Source of the DNA: Psychrobacter sp. I-STPA6b
GTDB lineage: Bacteria > Pseudomonadota > Gammaproteobacteria > Pseudomonadales > Moraxellaceae
DNA length: 64,000 bases
Direction of reading: 5' to 3'
Assembly (NCBI RefSeq): GCF_020662265.1
Contig: NZ_VEWM01000075.1
Span: forward strand, 1-64,000
This document shows positions 44,148 to 53,408 of the stretch, one piece after another; within the stretch, counting starts at the first letter, position 1; each line of letters opens with the position of its first letter. A program made the position numbers and the translations under genes. Below the pieces are notes generated by a model. The model was not told where the DNA came from, made no database searches, and worked only from the letters and a program-made list of their open reading frames with translations.

Positions 44148-45818
44148 ATGACGCAACCACCATCAAATCATTCATCGGATAATCAGACAGCACAACAAGG
44201 ATTATTTGCTGATAAAGCCTTTGATAAAAACACACCTACAAATACTAATGATGCTCAACCTTTAGCTAATTTAGAAAAAACAGCAACAGCCAACACCATG
44301 CAATCCCCTACCCTAGAGCCACAATCTAACTCTCAGCAAGTACAACAACCACAGTCCCAACCAAACAAAACTACCCTTGCTCAGGGTGAACCACTAAAGC
44401 TTGCGGTAGTTGGGCATACCAATACAGGTAAAACCTCCCTACTACGTACCCTATTGCGTGATGTCTATTTTGGTGAAGTCAAAAATGAGGCGGCGACCAC
44501 TCGCCATGTGGAGCGAGCCGTTATCAGTGATAGCCAAACGGGTGAGCCTTTGGTGGCATTGTATGACACACCAGGGCTGGAAGATGCGTCAGGGTTGATG
44601 GATTGGCTGGAGGATAACACCGCCTCTCGCCGTGATGGCATTGAACGTTTGCAGCAGTTTTTGGCAAGTGAGCTTGCTGACGGTGGTGGCTTAGCGGAAG
44701 AAGATTATAGCCAAGAGGCAAAGGTTATCCGTCAGTTGCTGGCAAGTGATATGGCAATTTATGTGGTGGACGCGCGTGAGCCTGTATTAGGAAAATATAA
44801 AGATGAGCTGGCAATCTTATCATGGGCGGCCATTCCTGTGATGCCAGTATTTAACTTTACTGATAGCCAAGATGCCAATATTGAGGCATGGCAAACCATG
44901 TTGGCAAGGCGTAATCTGCACATTTCTACCCGATTTGATTCGGTGGCATTTGAGTTTGATGATGAAATTAAACTTTGGCAAAACCTTGCCACCATGTTGA
45001 CTCATTCAGAAGTGCTGAATCAATTAATTGAACGCCGCCAAGCAGATTGGCAACAGCTATATGATGAAGCAACCATTATCATTGCTGACTTTTTGCTTAA
45101 TGTCGCTGCCTTTGTACGTGAAATTGACGATGACGCTGACCCCATGCCAGTGTTAGCACAAATGCAAGAAGTCGTGCGTCAAAGTGAGCGAGCTATGCAG
45201 CATGAACTATTAAATTTATATAAATTTTATGACAGCCATGTCGCCACCGCACCTCTACAGCTTAATGAGTATCAACAAGACCCCTTTGACCCCGAACTAC
45301 TCAAAAGCTATGGTATCCGCACCACATCAGGGGCGGCGGCTGGGGCATTATTGGGGTTAGGGATTGATGCCGCCGCACTGGGTACAACACTGGGATTGGG
45401 GGCAGCTCTTGGTGGTATTGCAGGTGGACTGTTATCAAACACCAGCAGCATTGCAGATAAAATCTCAGGGGTAAAACGTTTATATATTGACCCTGCCACC
45501 TTAACTTTATTAGCTACCCGCTCAATGGATTTGCTACAGGCACTGCGTCATCGAGGGCATGCCACTGCCAATGATAGCCCAATTAGCCAGTCGTTAGATA
45601 TGTCAGATACGTCACTATCTGCCCAACAGGGTGTGGATAACTCTCAGCAAACCATTGCTACTGCCACATTGCCTTGGGACGCAAACAAACTACCCAGTGA
45701 GCTAAAAAAAGCGCGCAGCAAACCACATTGGTCAAGTCTGGATAAAGGTAATAGCGAACAGGCAAAAAATCTTCGTGTCGATGCTGCGTGGTCATTGTCA
45801 AGGAAGTTGACTCGCTGA
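44148..45818 (+). CDS. DUF3482 GTPase
   Basis: This 556-residue protein has a Gln/Thr-rich N-terminal extension (about 1-75) and a Ras-like GTPase domain: G1 GHTNTGKTSLL, and G3 DTPGLED. The DUF3482 C-terminal part contains GAAAGALLGLGIDAAALG (a glycine-rich membrane-embedding stretch, about 395-425). It is the usual partner of DUF2868. Such GTPases are thought to act at membranes. Function unknown. Confidence 0.87.
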   Translation: MTQPPSNHSSDNQTAQQGLFADKAFDKNTPTNTNDAQPLANLEKTATANTMQSPTLEPQSNSQQVQQPQSQPNKTTLAQGEPLKLAVVGHTNTGKTSLLRTLLRDVYFGEVKNEAATTRHVERAVISDSQTGEPLVALYDTPGLEDASGLMDWLEDNTASRRDGIERLQQFLASELADGGGLAEEDYSQEAKVIRQLLASDMAIYVVDAREPVLGKYKDELAILSWAAIPVMPVFNFTDSQDANIEAWQTMLARRNLHISTRFDSVAFEFDDEIKLWQNLATMLTHSEVLNQLIERRQADWQQLYDEATIIIADFLLNVAAFVREIDDDADPMPVLAQMQEVVRQSERAMQHELLNLYKFYDSHVATAPLQLNEYQQDPFDPELLKSYGIRTTSGAAAGALLGLGIDAAALGTTLGLGAALGGIAGGLLSNTSSIADKISGVKRLYIDPATLTLLATRSMDLLQALRHRGHATANDSPISQSLDMSDTSLSAQQGVDNSQQTIATATLPWDANKLPSELKKARSKPHWSSLDKGNSEQAKNLRVDAAWSLSRKLTR

Positions 45819-46036
45819 TTATTGCCATAAACTGCTTAGCCATTTATTTAATTGGGGTAGAATTTAGTAAAGCTAGTCGTAAAGTGGCAAATTTTGTGGT
45901 TAAGAAGATATTATGAGTAAAATTTACCGTAAATAATAATAGACCAACCAAAACCAATAGCGACTCTGTCAGCTCAAATAGCGAATATGGTACAACCCGA
46001 GACAGCCTAAATAACCAAATGACGTGGCGATAAACG

Positions 46037-46642
46037 CTAAAGAGATTTGTACAATAACCAGAATGAAATTCCTATAAGCATACTTCCAAAAATTTTACTT
46101 TGGATTTCTACGGCTTGGTTAGAAGCAAAGTTTTTAGCCATCCAAGAACCTCCATAAGACCATGTCATGTGTGTGAATAAATTTAACAAAAGTAATGCTA
46201 TGCTTAGGGATAGCACTTCATATACAAGAGAATGCTCTTTGTTTAAAAACTGTGAATACATGGTTAGCACGATAGTAATACCTTTTATATTCAAAGCTTG
46301 AGATATTACTCCATCTTTAAAAGTTAAATTTACCTTTGAATCTTTTTTTTCTACACTTTTACGTAATAAAAATTTCAAACCTAACCAAAAAATATATATC
46401 ACTCCCAGTATTTGTATTGCAAAAAATACTTTTGGGTATTTCTCAAGTAGAGCAGATAAACCAAAACCTGCTAGTAAGGAATAAGCAGTATAGACTAGAT
46501 TTAATCCTAGAATAAAAGGTATAGATTTCTTAAATCCGTTGGTAGCTCCACATACAGCACATAATACATTGCCAGGTCCTGCACTGAATACCAATGGGAA
46601 AATAACACCAAACCATAATATAAGTTCTGAAAATGAGCTCAA
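46037..46642 (-). CDS. LysE-family amino-acid exporter
   Basis: This 201-residue inner-membrane protein has six predicted helices. LysE/RhtB landmarks are FSAGPGNVLCAVCGATNGFKK near the N-terminus and GVIYIFWLGLKFLL in the middle. It probably exports an amino acid or analogue. It is divergent from a MocR regulator across a 200-base region with two palindromes, a common arrangement in which the regulator controls the exporter. Confidence 0.88.
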   Translation of the reverse strand: MSSFSELILWFGVIFPLVFSAGPGNVLCAVCGATNGFKKSIPFILGLNLVYTAYSLLAGFGLSALLEKYPKVFFAIQILGVIYIFWLGLKFLLRKSVEKKDSKVNLTFKDGVISQALNIKGITIVLTMYSQFLNKEHSLVYEVLSLSIALLLLNLFTHMTWSYGGSWMAKNFASNQAVEIQSKIFGSMLIGISFWLLYKSL

Positions 46643-46752
46643 ATTTACAACTCCTTAACCCTTGTTAACCAACTATTTTTTGAATAGCAAGAAAGTTCTT
46701 TCTACAGCTTTTCACCTGAAAGATGATTAATTTCCTTTCTCTTTGCTATCCA

Positions 46753-46816
46753 CTATAATCATTATAGCCATAACAATCCCGATACAGTTTTCCTTATGAT
46801 TAACAAAGTGTATCGG
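46753..46816. promoter_or_regulatory. Candidate operators between LysE exporter and MocR regulator
   Basis: A perfect palindrome CTATAATCATTATAG lies at 46753-46767. A second inverted pair follows: CCGATACA (46779-46786) and TGTATCGG (46809-46816), centres 30 bases apart, about three helical turns. MocR regulators often bind sites of this spacing. It is likely the site for the adjacent regulator, though direction of control is unknown. Confidence 0.45.
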
Positions 46817-46843
46817 TGTTTTAACCGTAACAATTCTGCTTAG

Positions 46844-48313
46844 ATGTATTCCTTACACAAACTACTTTTAGCCCATACGATTAAAACTATGACGAATAAT
46901 GATGATAACTACCAACTAAACCCCAAACTTAGCAAAACTGCCGCCATCGTTGAATGGATACAGCAGCGCATTGATTGGCAGATTTACCAGCCCAATGAAC
47001 GTGTGCCCTCGGTACGCAAACTGGCATCTTTATTGGGTGTATCTAGCTTTACGGTATCGCAAGCCTATGAACAATTAGTTGCGATGGGTGTACTGAGCGC
47101 CAAAGCAGGCTCAGGCTATTATGTGAATATACCCACGCCTGCAAATAGTCATATCAATACACAGATAAACGAGCAGGTTAAAAAGCCAATATTGGATACA
47201 CGCTGGCTGGTAAAGCAGATGTTTAGCGATATTCCACGCCATCGTGCCCCCGGTGCAGGTGTACTGCCCAATGAATGGATATACAATGAAAAGATGCAAT
47301 GGGCAATCAGGCAGGTGACACAACAAACAGATGGTTTTATTTATGATTATGGCAATATTCAAGGCTATTTACCGCTACGCCAACAGCTTGCCCAGCAGTT
47401 AGCCATACTTGGTATGAACACAACGGCGAATAATATTGTCACCACCGCAGGTGTATCACAAGCAGTGACCATGGTTAGCCAAATGTTGCTACAAGCAGGT
47501 GATGTGGTAATGGTGGATACGCCAAGTTGGTTTTGGTTATCTACTTGCCTACAACAACAAGGATTGAATGTGGTGGCGGTTGAGCGTGACCATCAAGGTC
47601 CTAATATTGAGCAAATGCAGTATTTATTTGAGACACACCGACCCAAGCTGTATTTGACCAACAGTGTGCTACACAATCCGACCTCTTATCATTTGCACCC
47701 TGCCCGAGCTCATCAAGTGATGAACCTGATTCATCAATATGACGCCTATATTTTTGAAGATGATTTGTACGCAGCGTTTGAGCCAAATCCCCAAGTGCTG
47801 CGTTATGCCAGTGTTGACCAGTTTGAGCGGGTGTTTTATGCCACTGGGTTTTCAAAATCTATGGCATCAGGTTGGCGGGTGGGCTTATTGGTCAGCCCAG
47901 ATAAATTTATCGAAGATGTGCTACGTATCAAAACCCTGACCACCATGACCACACCAGAATTTGGTGAGCGAGTGGTTCATCGTTTATGGACACATGGAGA
48001 ATATCGGCGAGTGATAAAAAAGGTGCAAGAGCGACTGTATCAGGCACATCAGCATTTTCGGGAGAAACTGCCGACCATAGGACTAGAATATCCAAAACAT
48101 ACCCATGCTGGTATGTTTATTTGGGTAGATACCCATCAAGACACTGCCCCACTGGCATTGCAAGCCCATAATGATGGCTGGCTGGTTGCACCCGGACAGT
48201 TGTTTTGTCTTAACAATCAAAACTCAACCCATTTGCGTCTTAATGTGGCAACCACCAGTGATGAGTTTTTGGCATGGTTGCAAAAGTATTTATATCATAG
48301 CCAGAGGCAATAA
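46844..48313 (+). CDS. MocR-type transcriptional regulator (GntR with aminotransferase domain)
   Basis: This 489-residue protein has an N-terminal GntR winged helix (about 30-95: NERVPSVRKLASLLGVSSFTVSQAYEQL) fused to a fold-type I PLP-dependent domain. The PLP lysine is in GFSKSMASGWRVG, with DDLYAAF and the NSVLHNPTSYHL substrate loop. It probably senses PLP with an amino acid and regulates the divergent LysE exporter. ATG at 46844 has no clear ribosome binding site; the one at 46889 (MTNNDDN) is an alternative. Confidence 0.9.
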   Translation: MYSLHKLLLAHTIKTMTNNDDNYQLNPKLSKTAAIVEWIQQRIDWQIYQPNERVPSVRKLASLLGVSSFTVSQAYEQLVAMGVLSAKAGSGYYVNIPTPANSHINTQINEQVKKPILDTRWLVKQMFSDIPRHRAPGAGVLPNEWIYNEKMQWAIRQVTQQTDGFIYDYGNIQGYLPLRQQLAQQLAILGMNTTANNIVTTAGVSQAVTMVSQMLLQAGDVVMVDTPSWFWLSTCLQQQGLNVVAVERDHQGPNIEQMQYLFETHRPKLYLTNSVLHNPTSYHLHPARAHQVMNLIHQYDAYIFEDDLYAAFEPNPQVLRYASVDQFERVFYATGFSKSMASGWRVGLLVSPDKFIEDVLRIKTLTTMTTPEFGERVVHRLWTHGEYRRVIKKVQERLYQAHQHFREKLPTIGLEYPKHTHAGMFIWVDTHQDTAPLALQAHNDGWLVAPGQLFCLNNQNSTHLRLNVATTSDEFLAWLQKYLYHSQRQ

Positions 48314-48329
48314 CCATTATCTGATTAAC

Positions 48330-49361
48330 CTAGCTATTTAAAAAACCTGCTAACTCCTCCACCCCTCTAATATCTTCTGCCTTTAGCGGTACATAATAAC
48401 GAGGATAGTCAGCAAAACTTTGCTCTATTTGCGCTAAGATTTGTGCTTGTCGATTGGCACGCTGTTGCCAGAAGTCATCGCTTTGCTGTTGCTGAATCAC
48501 TTGGTTCACAACAATTGCTGAGCATGGCATATCAGCTTCTTTAAGCTGTTGGCAGGCTCTTTGTGTTTCCTGTAACGATAACATCTCTGGTATCATCACT
48601 AAAACAATGCCCGTCTGTTTTGGGTCATGTAACTTTTGTCCCGCTTGGCGAAACAACTGTTTGCGTTTCTCTAGTACTTCAACCGCTTGTGACCAACGGT
48701 CACTTGGTGCTTTTGCAAAAGGGTTATTTAGCTGTCCATCTTTATGGCTGTGTGTATGAGAATTTGTATCACCAAGATGACGAGCGGCTGATTTGAGTTT
48801 GGCTTGGCGACGTTGTTGAGCTAACAGTCCATCTGTCCATGCCCCCATCATCTCGGGTAACATCAATAGTCGCAAAGTATGCCCTGTAGGGGCAGTATCA
48901 AATACCACATGGTCATATTCCTCTACTGCTTGTACCAGATAGTGACACATTGCCTCTAACATGGCTGCTTCTTGTGCTCCTGGTGCAGACTTAGATAACC
49001 GTAAAAACTCAGCAATTTTAGTGAGCATTTCTGGATTTGCATAGCCACGAATGGTTTTTTCTACCTGCTGAAAGTGCTTATCTACGATGTCTGTAGGGTC
49101 TAGCTCTACAGCAGATAAATGCTCACTGATATGATGAATTTGTGCAGTCAGCTTGATTTTTAGAGCATCTCCCAAACTATGTGCTGGGTCAGTGGAGATA
49201 ATCAGTGTTTTTCTACCCAGATTTGCCAAGCTTACCGCAATGGAGGCCGCCGTTGTGGTTTTACCAACTCCACCTTTGCCACCAACAAAAATAATCGGTT
49301 GCTGTTGTAGCTGATTGATTAAATCATTTTTAGTAGATTGTAACGTTTGCACAGTTTGCAT
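48330..49361 (-). CDS. ArsA/GET3-family anion-transporting ATPase
   Basis: This 343-residue P-loop ATPase has the deviant Walker A GGKGGVGKTTTAAS (about residue 25-38) and the DPAHSLGDAL and DTAPTGHTLRLL motifs of the ArsA/GET3 family, so it is ATP-hydrolysing and dimer-forming. The start overlaps the upstream stop (TAATG) by one base, making the pair translationally coupled; an earlier start would overlap more. It need not involve arsenic; partner proteins in the cory-CC-star group are uncharacterised. Confidence 0.88.
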   Translation of the reverse strand: MQTVQTLQSTKNDLINQLQQQPIIFVGGKGGVGKTTTAASIAVSLANLGRKTLIISTDPAHSLGDALKIKLTAQIHHISEHLSAVELDPTDIVDKHFQQVEKTIRGYANPEMLTKIAEFLRLSKSAPGAQEAAMLEAMCHYLVQAVEEYDHVVFDTAPTGHTLRLLMLPEMMGAWTDGLLAQQRRQAKLKSAARHLGDTNSHTHSHKDGQLNNPFAKAPSDRWSQAVEVLEKRKQLFRQAGQKLHDPKQTGIVLVMIPEMLSLQETQRACQQLKEADMPCSAIVVNQVIQQQQSDDFWQQRANRQAQILAQIEQSFADYPRYYVPLKAEDIRGVEELAGFLNS

Positions 49362-49708
49362 TAGCAACATCCCCCATGTTGTAGTGGGCATCGCTCCATG
49401 CCCATACGTGTATGCCACTCATGGAAGTTCTCTAAAAATAACGGTTGTAATTCTAATGTATAAAAGCTGGCAGGGTTTTGTATGCCCAAGCTTTCCGCAA
49501 ATAGCAATAACATAAAAAAATCTTCTTCATCGCGTGCTGCTCGTGCCATTGTCTGTCGGTACGGAGCATGATAAAACTCATTAAGCCCTGCTAGAAATCT
49601 TTGCCATAATGGCTCTGGTGCTGTTTTTTTCTCAGAATCATTGCTATGCACTGTTGTTCCTCTACTATGTAATATTGATTGGCAAATTGTATCAATACTT
49701 GCTGACAA
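49361..49708 (-). CDS. cory-CC-star protein
   Basis: This 115-residue protein ends GGCC followed directly by the stop, the 'CC-star' feature for which the family is named. Other visible residues include WQRFLAGLNEFYHAPYRQ and RDEEDFFMLLLFAESLGIQNPASFYTLEL. Such proteins occur with ArsA-family ATPases, as here. The terminal cysteine pair may bind a metal or thiol. Its stop and the ATPase ATG share a base. Function unknown. Confidence 0.8.
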   Translation of the reverse strand: MSASIDTICQSILHSRGTTVHSNDSEKKTAPEPLWQRFLAGLNEFYHAPYRQTMARAARDEEDFFMLLLFAESLGIQNPASFYTLELQPLFLENFHEWHTRMGMERCPLQHGGCC

Positions 49709-49767
49709 TAATGTATACCACCTGCACTTTTTTTATTTTTATTAAGTTATATATTATCTATATCATT

Positions 49768-49782
49768 TGATAATAATTATCT
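49768..49782. promoter_or_regulatory. Strong Fur-box-like palindrome
   Basis: TGATAATAATTATCT matches 13 of the 14 specified bases of the 7-1-7 Fur consensus TGATAATnATTATCA. It lies in the divergent region between the cory-CC-star/ArsA pair and the flavin amine oxidase, 86 bases before the latter. Either or both units may be repressed by iron through Fur. Confidence 0.7.
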
Positions 49783-49867
49783 ATTAACGTTGTTTGATTT
49801 TGGTGATACAATCGGTAACCTTGCAGAAAGTTATCTTGATAAATTTTAACATGGAACAAAGGGTTTT

Positions 49868-51334
49868 ATGATGAAGTATGGAATAACAATGGCAACGTGT
49901 TTGCTAAGTTTAACAGGCTTTGCACTCTCCACGTCTACATGGGCAGCCGAACAACAATCTGTTATTGTCGTTGGTGGTGGGCTGGCTGGATTAACAACTG
50001 CCTATGAATTAGGAGAACAAGGGTATCATGTTACTTTATTAGAAGCACGTAACCGTCTAGGTGGTCGTGTCCATACTCAGACTTTTGATAATGGTCAGTA
50101 TGCAGAAACAGGTGGCGAGCTCTTGGATGCTCCAAGTATTCACTCTCAAATTCATCACTATCTAGATAAGTTTGGACTAGACGTTGTTGAAGTTGGCTAT
50201 GATGGTGATATTGCTGAAGGCGCATACTATATTGATGGCAAACTATTTGCTTATGATGACTTAGAGGATGTACTGGGTGAAGATGCTGCCGAAGATGAAG
50301 AGCGCTTTTGGGATGCAATGGCAGAGCTTGGTGAGCAAATTCCAGATCCGACTAATCCACAAAATGCACCAAATGCGAAAGAGCTGGATGCACAGTCTGC
50401 CTATGACTGGGTACATTCTTTACAGCTAGACCCAGCGATTGAAACGATTGCTTTGCATCACATTAGAAGTGAGTATGGTGAGCCAAGAAATCTATCGTTA
50501 TTATTTTTAGCACAGCAACAAAAAGCATATGAAGATATTGATGATGATGACATTGAGATTTATCGTATAAAAGGTGGCAATAGTCAGCTGGTTAATGCTT
50601 TCGCTAAGAATATTCATGGCACAATCAAAATTGCAAGTCCAGTTATCTCTTTGCGTCAAGATGATAATCAAGTGACAGCCACCACCCAAAATGGACAAAC
50701 ATATCGTGCTGATTATGCCGTTGTTAGTGTTCCTGCTACTGTGTTACATCGTATCCACTTTACTCCTGAGCTACCTCCCATTCAAAAAGCCGCCAGCAAT
50801 TTAGCTTATGGGCATCATAATAAAGTCATGTTGCAATACAAACAACGTTTTTGGTTAGATAGAAACCTTGGTGGTGATACAGCATCAGAGCTGCCTCTTG
50901 GCTGGACATGGGAAGCCACAGACCAGCAAGATGGTGAAGGTGGTATTTTAGTGACTTATACATCAGGTGACTTTGCGAAAGAAGCCAGCCAAGTGGAAAA
51001 GAAAGACTTAGTTATTCAACGTCAGCAAGAAATCGAAGCCATGTACCCTGAAGCACGAGGACTACTAACTCATGCCAGTATACAAACTTGGACAACTGAA
51101 CCTTGGATTGAAGGTGGATTCTCTGCACCAGCGGTCAATCAAGTGATTCCTTATTGGACAGCTTTCCATCAACCACATAAACGTATTTATTTTGCTGGCG
51201 AGCATAGCGATAACTTATTACCTGGTTATATGGAAGGTGCTATACGCAGTGGACAGCGTGCTGCCAAACAAGTGATGGAAGCTCAACCGTCTACCAATCA
51301 TGCTCAGACAGCAGTTGATACAACTGCACCATAA
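49868..51334 (+). CDS. Secreted flavin monoamine oxidase-family protein
   Basis: This 488-residue FAD-dependent oxidoreductase has a Sec signal peptide (ending about STWAAEQ). The dinucleotide-binding motif is VIVVGGGLAGLTTAYELGEQ, followed by the RLGGRVHTQ extension of the amine oxidase family. A C-terminal FAD contact reads YFAGEHSDNLLPGYMEGAIRSG. It would act in the periplasm. Substrate unknown. Start at 49868 or the next ATG (49871). A strong Fur-like box precedes it. Confidence 0.87.
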   Translation: MMKYGITMATCLLSLTGFALSTSTWAAEQQSVIVVGGGLAGLTTAYELGEQGYHVTLLEARNRLGGRVHTQTFDNGQYAETGGELLDAPSIHSQIHHYLDKFGLDVVEVGYDGDIAEGAYYIDGKLFAYDDLEDVLGEDAAEDEERFWDAMAELGEQIPDPTNPQNAPNAKELDAQSAYDWVHSLQLDPAIETIALHHIRSEYGEPRNLSLLFLAQQQKAYEDIDDDDIEIYRIKGGNSQLVNAFAKNIHGTIKIASPVISLRQDDNQVTATTQNGQTYRADYAVVSVPATVLHRIHFTPELPPIQKAASNLAYGHHNKVMLQYKQRFWLDRNLGGDTASELPLGWTWEATDQQDGEGGILVTYTSGDFAKEASQVEKKDLVIQRQQEIEAMYPEARGLLTHASIQTWTTEPWIEGGFSAPAVNQVIPYWTAFHQPHKRIYFAGEHSDNLLPGYMEGAIRSGQRAAKQVMEAQPSTNHAQTAVDTTAP

Positions 51335-51415
51335 ATATGGTCTACTATGAAGAGCCATACTGTAATTAATTTATACATACTTAATATAGTCTAGAAAAAT
51401 CATAGAGAATGAAAT

Positions 51416-51453
51416 AAAAAAAGCGCTGATAGTTTACTATCAGCGCTTTTTTT
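51416..51453. terminator. Bidirectional terminator
   Basis: AAAAAAAGCGCTGATAG, loop TTTA, CTATCAGCGCTTTTTTT is a perfect 17-bp stem flanked by A and T runs. It lies between the convergent amine oxidase and cstA-like genes and can serve both. Confidence 0.93.
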
Positions 51454-51489
51454 ATAAAGATAATATCAAGATAATTGATAAAGATACTA

Positions 51490-51534
51490 GGGTCTGTTAA
51501 GCATTCAGCACGTCAGGTTCAGAGCTACAGACCC
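51490..51534. repeat. Shrunken copy of the 219-bp inverted-repeat element
   Basis: The outer ends GGGTCTGT (51490-51497) and ACAGACCC (51527-51534) are kept. The left 30 bases resemble the left end of the complete copy at 59411 (GGGTCTGTTRARCATTCA). Most of the interior is deleted. Confidence 0.6.
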
Positions 51535-51545
51535 TAAAGAGTGCA

Positions 51546-53216
51546 TCAAGTTTTCTTATGCTGATGCCATTCACGACGTAGCACGGAGAAGCTCTCAAAC
51601 GTTACCATAATGGTTGCAATCAAGATGATAATATCTAAGAAAATTAAGAGCCAGTTGCCATCGCCATAAAACGTTTTTAACTGTAGCAATAAGGCAAAGA
51701 TTGCCATAATCAATAAAAAGCTTAATGGTGCTAATGTGTACCATACTGTTTTACCATTACGCAGTAAAATCACGGTGACAATCATCAAGGTTAAAGCTGC
51801 CATTAACTGGTTGGTTGTACCAAATAGTGGCCAAATAATCATACCACCTGAGCCATCAATACCACCTGCACCAAATGCTAATAGCAAACACGTACCCACT
51901 GCTAATAGTGTGGCAACTACCCCTTTACGTAGGGCTGGCAAGTTATAAATCTCACCAAACTCTTGGAAAATATAACGTTGTAAACGTACGCCAGTATCCA
52001 TGGTTGTACCCGCAAACAATGCTGCCATTACCGTAAGCATGGTTTGTGATAGAACCATATCAATACCAATACCATGATTTAAGATGGTTGCACCCCCATC
52101 AATAAATGCACCGATTGAGCCATCTCCAAATTTTTGATAAACACCCTGCCAGTCAGCAAGACTAGCAAATCCAGCAGTTGCCGCTAATATCGCACCCAGT
52201 GCCAATAGACCTTCGCCCAATGCACCAAAATAACCAACAAAACGAGCATCTTCCTCTTGGTCAACTTGTTTTGATGTTGTACCCGTAGCCACTAGACCGT
52301 GGAATCCAGAAATCGCACCACAAGCGATGGTCACAAATAGTAGTGGTAAAATAGGCGGTGTGCTTTCTGGTAAGCTGGTATTAAATGCAGGTGCAACGAT
52401 ATCAGGTCGATTAATAAAAATAGCTGCATATAGTAATATCAGCCCAACAAAAAGCTGTAGACCGTTAATATAGTCACGTGGCTGCAATAGCATCCATACA
52501 GGCAGTAATGAAGCAATGGCTGCATAGACAAATAAAATAATAATCCATACTGCATTATCAGGCAGTCCCATCACTGTTTCTGGCAATGCAATTGGGAACA
52601 TAGGTCCTAAATAAATCAGTGTATATAGTGCAATCACACCAATGATAGATACCACTGGTAAGCTCATTTTAAAACGATAAATACACTGACCAATGATAGC
52701 GGCAACGACCAACGCACCCCAGACTGGTAATACTGAAGAAGGCGTTTTAATCATCATATTAGCAATGGCAACACCAAACACAGCATTTACCATTAGTAGC
52801 AATAAGAAAATTACCACCATCATCAGACTGCGGACACGCCCACCCATAACAGACCCTGCAATAGAGCCGATAGACTGGCCTTTATTGCGCATACTGGCCC
52901 AAACCGCAGACATATCATGCACACCTGCCATAAAGATAGTACCAAATACTACCCATAAGGTCGCAGGTACCCAGCCCCAAATTACTGCAATGGCAGGACC
53001 AATAATCGGTGCTGCCCCTGCAACTGAGGTAAAGTGATGTCCCCATAAGACATACTTATTAGTTGGTACATAGTCAATACCATCTTTTAGCGTATGTGCT
53101 GGTGTGGTGCGGGTATTATCCAACGCTAAAATCTTTTTGGCGATGAATTTTGAGTAAAATAAATATCCACACAGCATCGCAACGACGCCGAGAATTAAAA
53201 TAATAGCGCTGTTCAT
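51546..53216 (-). CDS. CstA-family carbon-starvation/peptide or pyruvate transporter
   Basis: This 556-residue membrane protein has about sixteen helices and the CstA-family signature region: NKYVLWGHHFTSVAGAAPIIGPAIAVIWGWVPA, then DEEDARFVGYFGALGEG and FGTTNQLMAALTL. E. coli CstA and BtsT are about 700 residues; this is the shorter form common in other bacteria. Substrate could be a peptide or pyruvate, undecided from sequence. The gene stands alone between a convergent terminator and a hairpin at 53321. Confidence 0.9.
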   Translation of the reverse strand: MNSAIILILGVVAMLCGYLFYSKFIAKKILALDNTRTTPAHTLKDGIDYVPTNKYVLWGHHFTSVAGAAPIIGPAIAVIWGWVPATLWVVFGTIFMAGVHDMSAVWASMRNKGQSIGSIAGSVMGGRVRSLMMVVIFLLLLMVNAVFGVAIANMMIKTPSSVLPVWGALVVAAIIGQCIYRFKMSLPVVSIIGVIALYTLIYLGPMFPIALPETVMGLPDNAVWIIILFVYAAIASLLPVWMLLQPRDYINGLQLFVGLILLYAAIFINRPDIVAPAFNTSLPESTPPILPLLFVTIACGAISGFHGLVATGTTSKQVDQEEDARFVGYFGALGEGLLALGAILAATAGFASLADWQGVYQKFGDGSIGAFIDGGATILNHGIGIDMVLSQTMLTVMAALFAGTTMDTGVRLQRYIFQEFGEIYNLPALRKGVVATLLAVGTCLLLAFGAGGIDGSGGMIIWPLFGTTNQLMAALTLMIVTVILLRNGKTVWYTLAPLSFLLIMAIFALLLQLKTFYGDGNWLLIFLDIIILIATIMVTFESFSVLRREWHQHKKT

Positions 53217-53320
53217 AACTTCTCTCTTAGTTATCTTGCTTTAGACTGGAAGTCTATAAATACAACTTCTTGATTTTACATAGTATTTTATACAATGTTT
53301 TTCACTAGCGTATGATACAA

Positions 53321-53350
53321 ATAAAAGCCATACTTTTGTATAGCTTTTAT
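53321..53350 (-). terminator. Terminator for the minus-strand lipoprotein gene
   Basis: On the minus strand ATAAAAGCTATAC, loop AAAA, GTATGGCTTTTAT forms a stem with one mismatch or wobble, followed by a T-rich stretch. It sits 58 bases after the stop. Confidence 0.65.
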
Positions 53351-53408
53351 GATTAAAATGATTGAGCTAAAAAGTATTTAAAATAAGCAAAGCATGATGA
53401 TTATTCTG

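Noticed and set aside
46753..46767. Palindrome at the LysE/MocR region as a Fur box
   Set aside because: It matches only 10 of 14 specified bases of the 7-1-7 consensus and lacks the outer TG/CA; a regulator operator is more likely.
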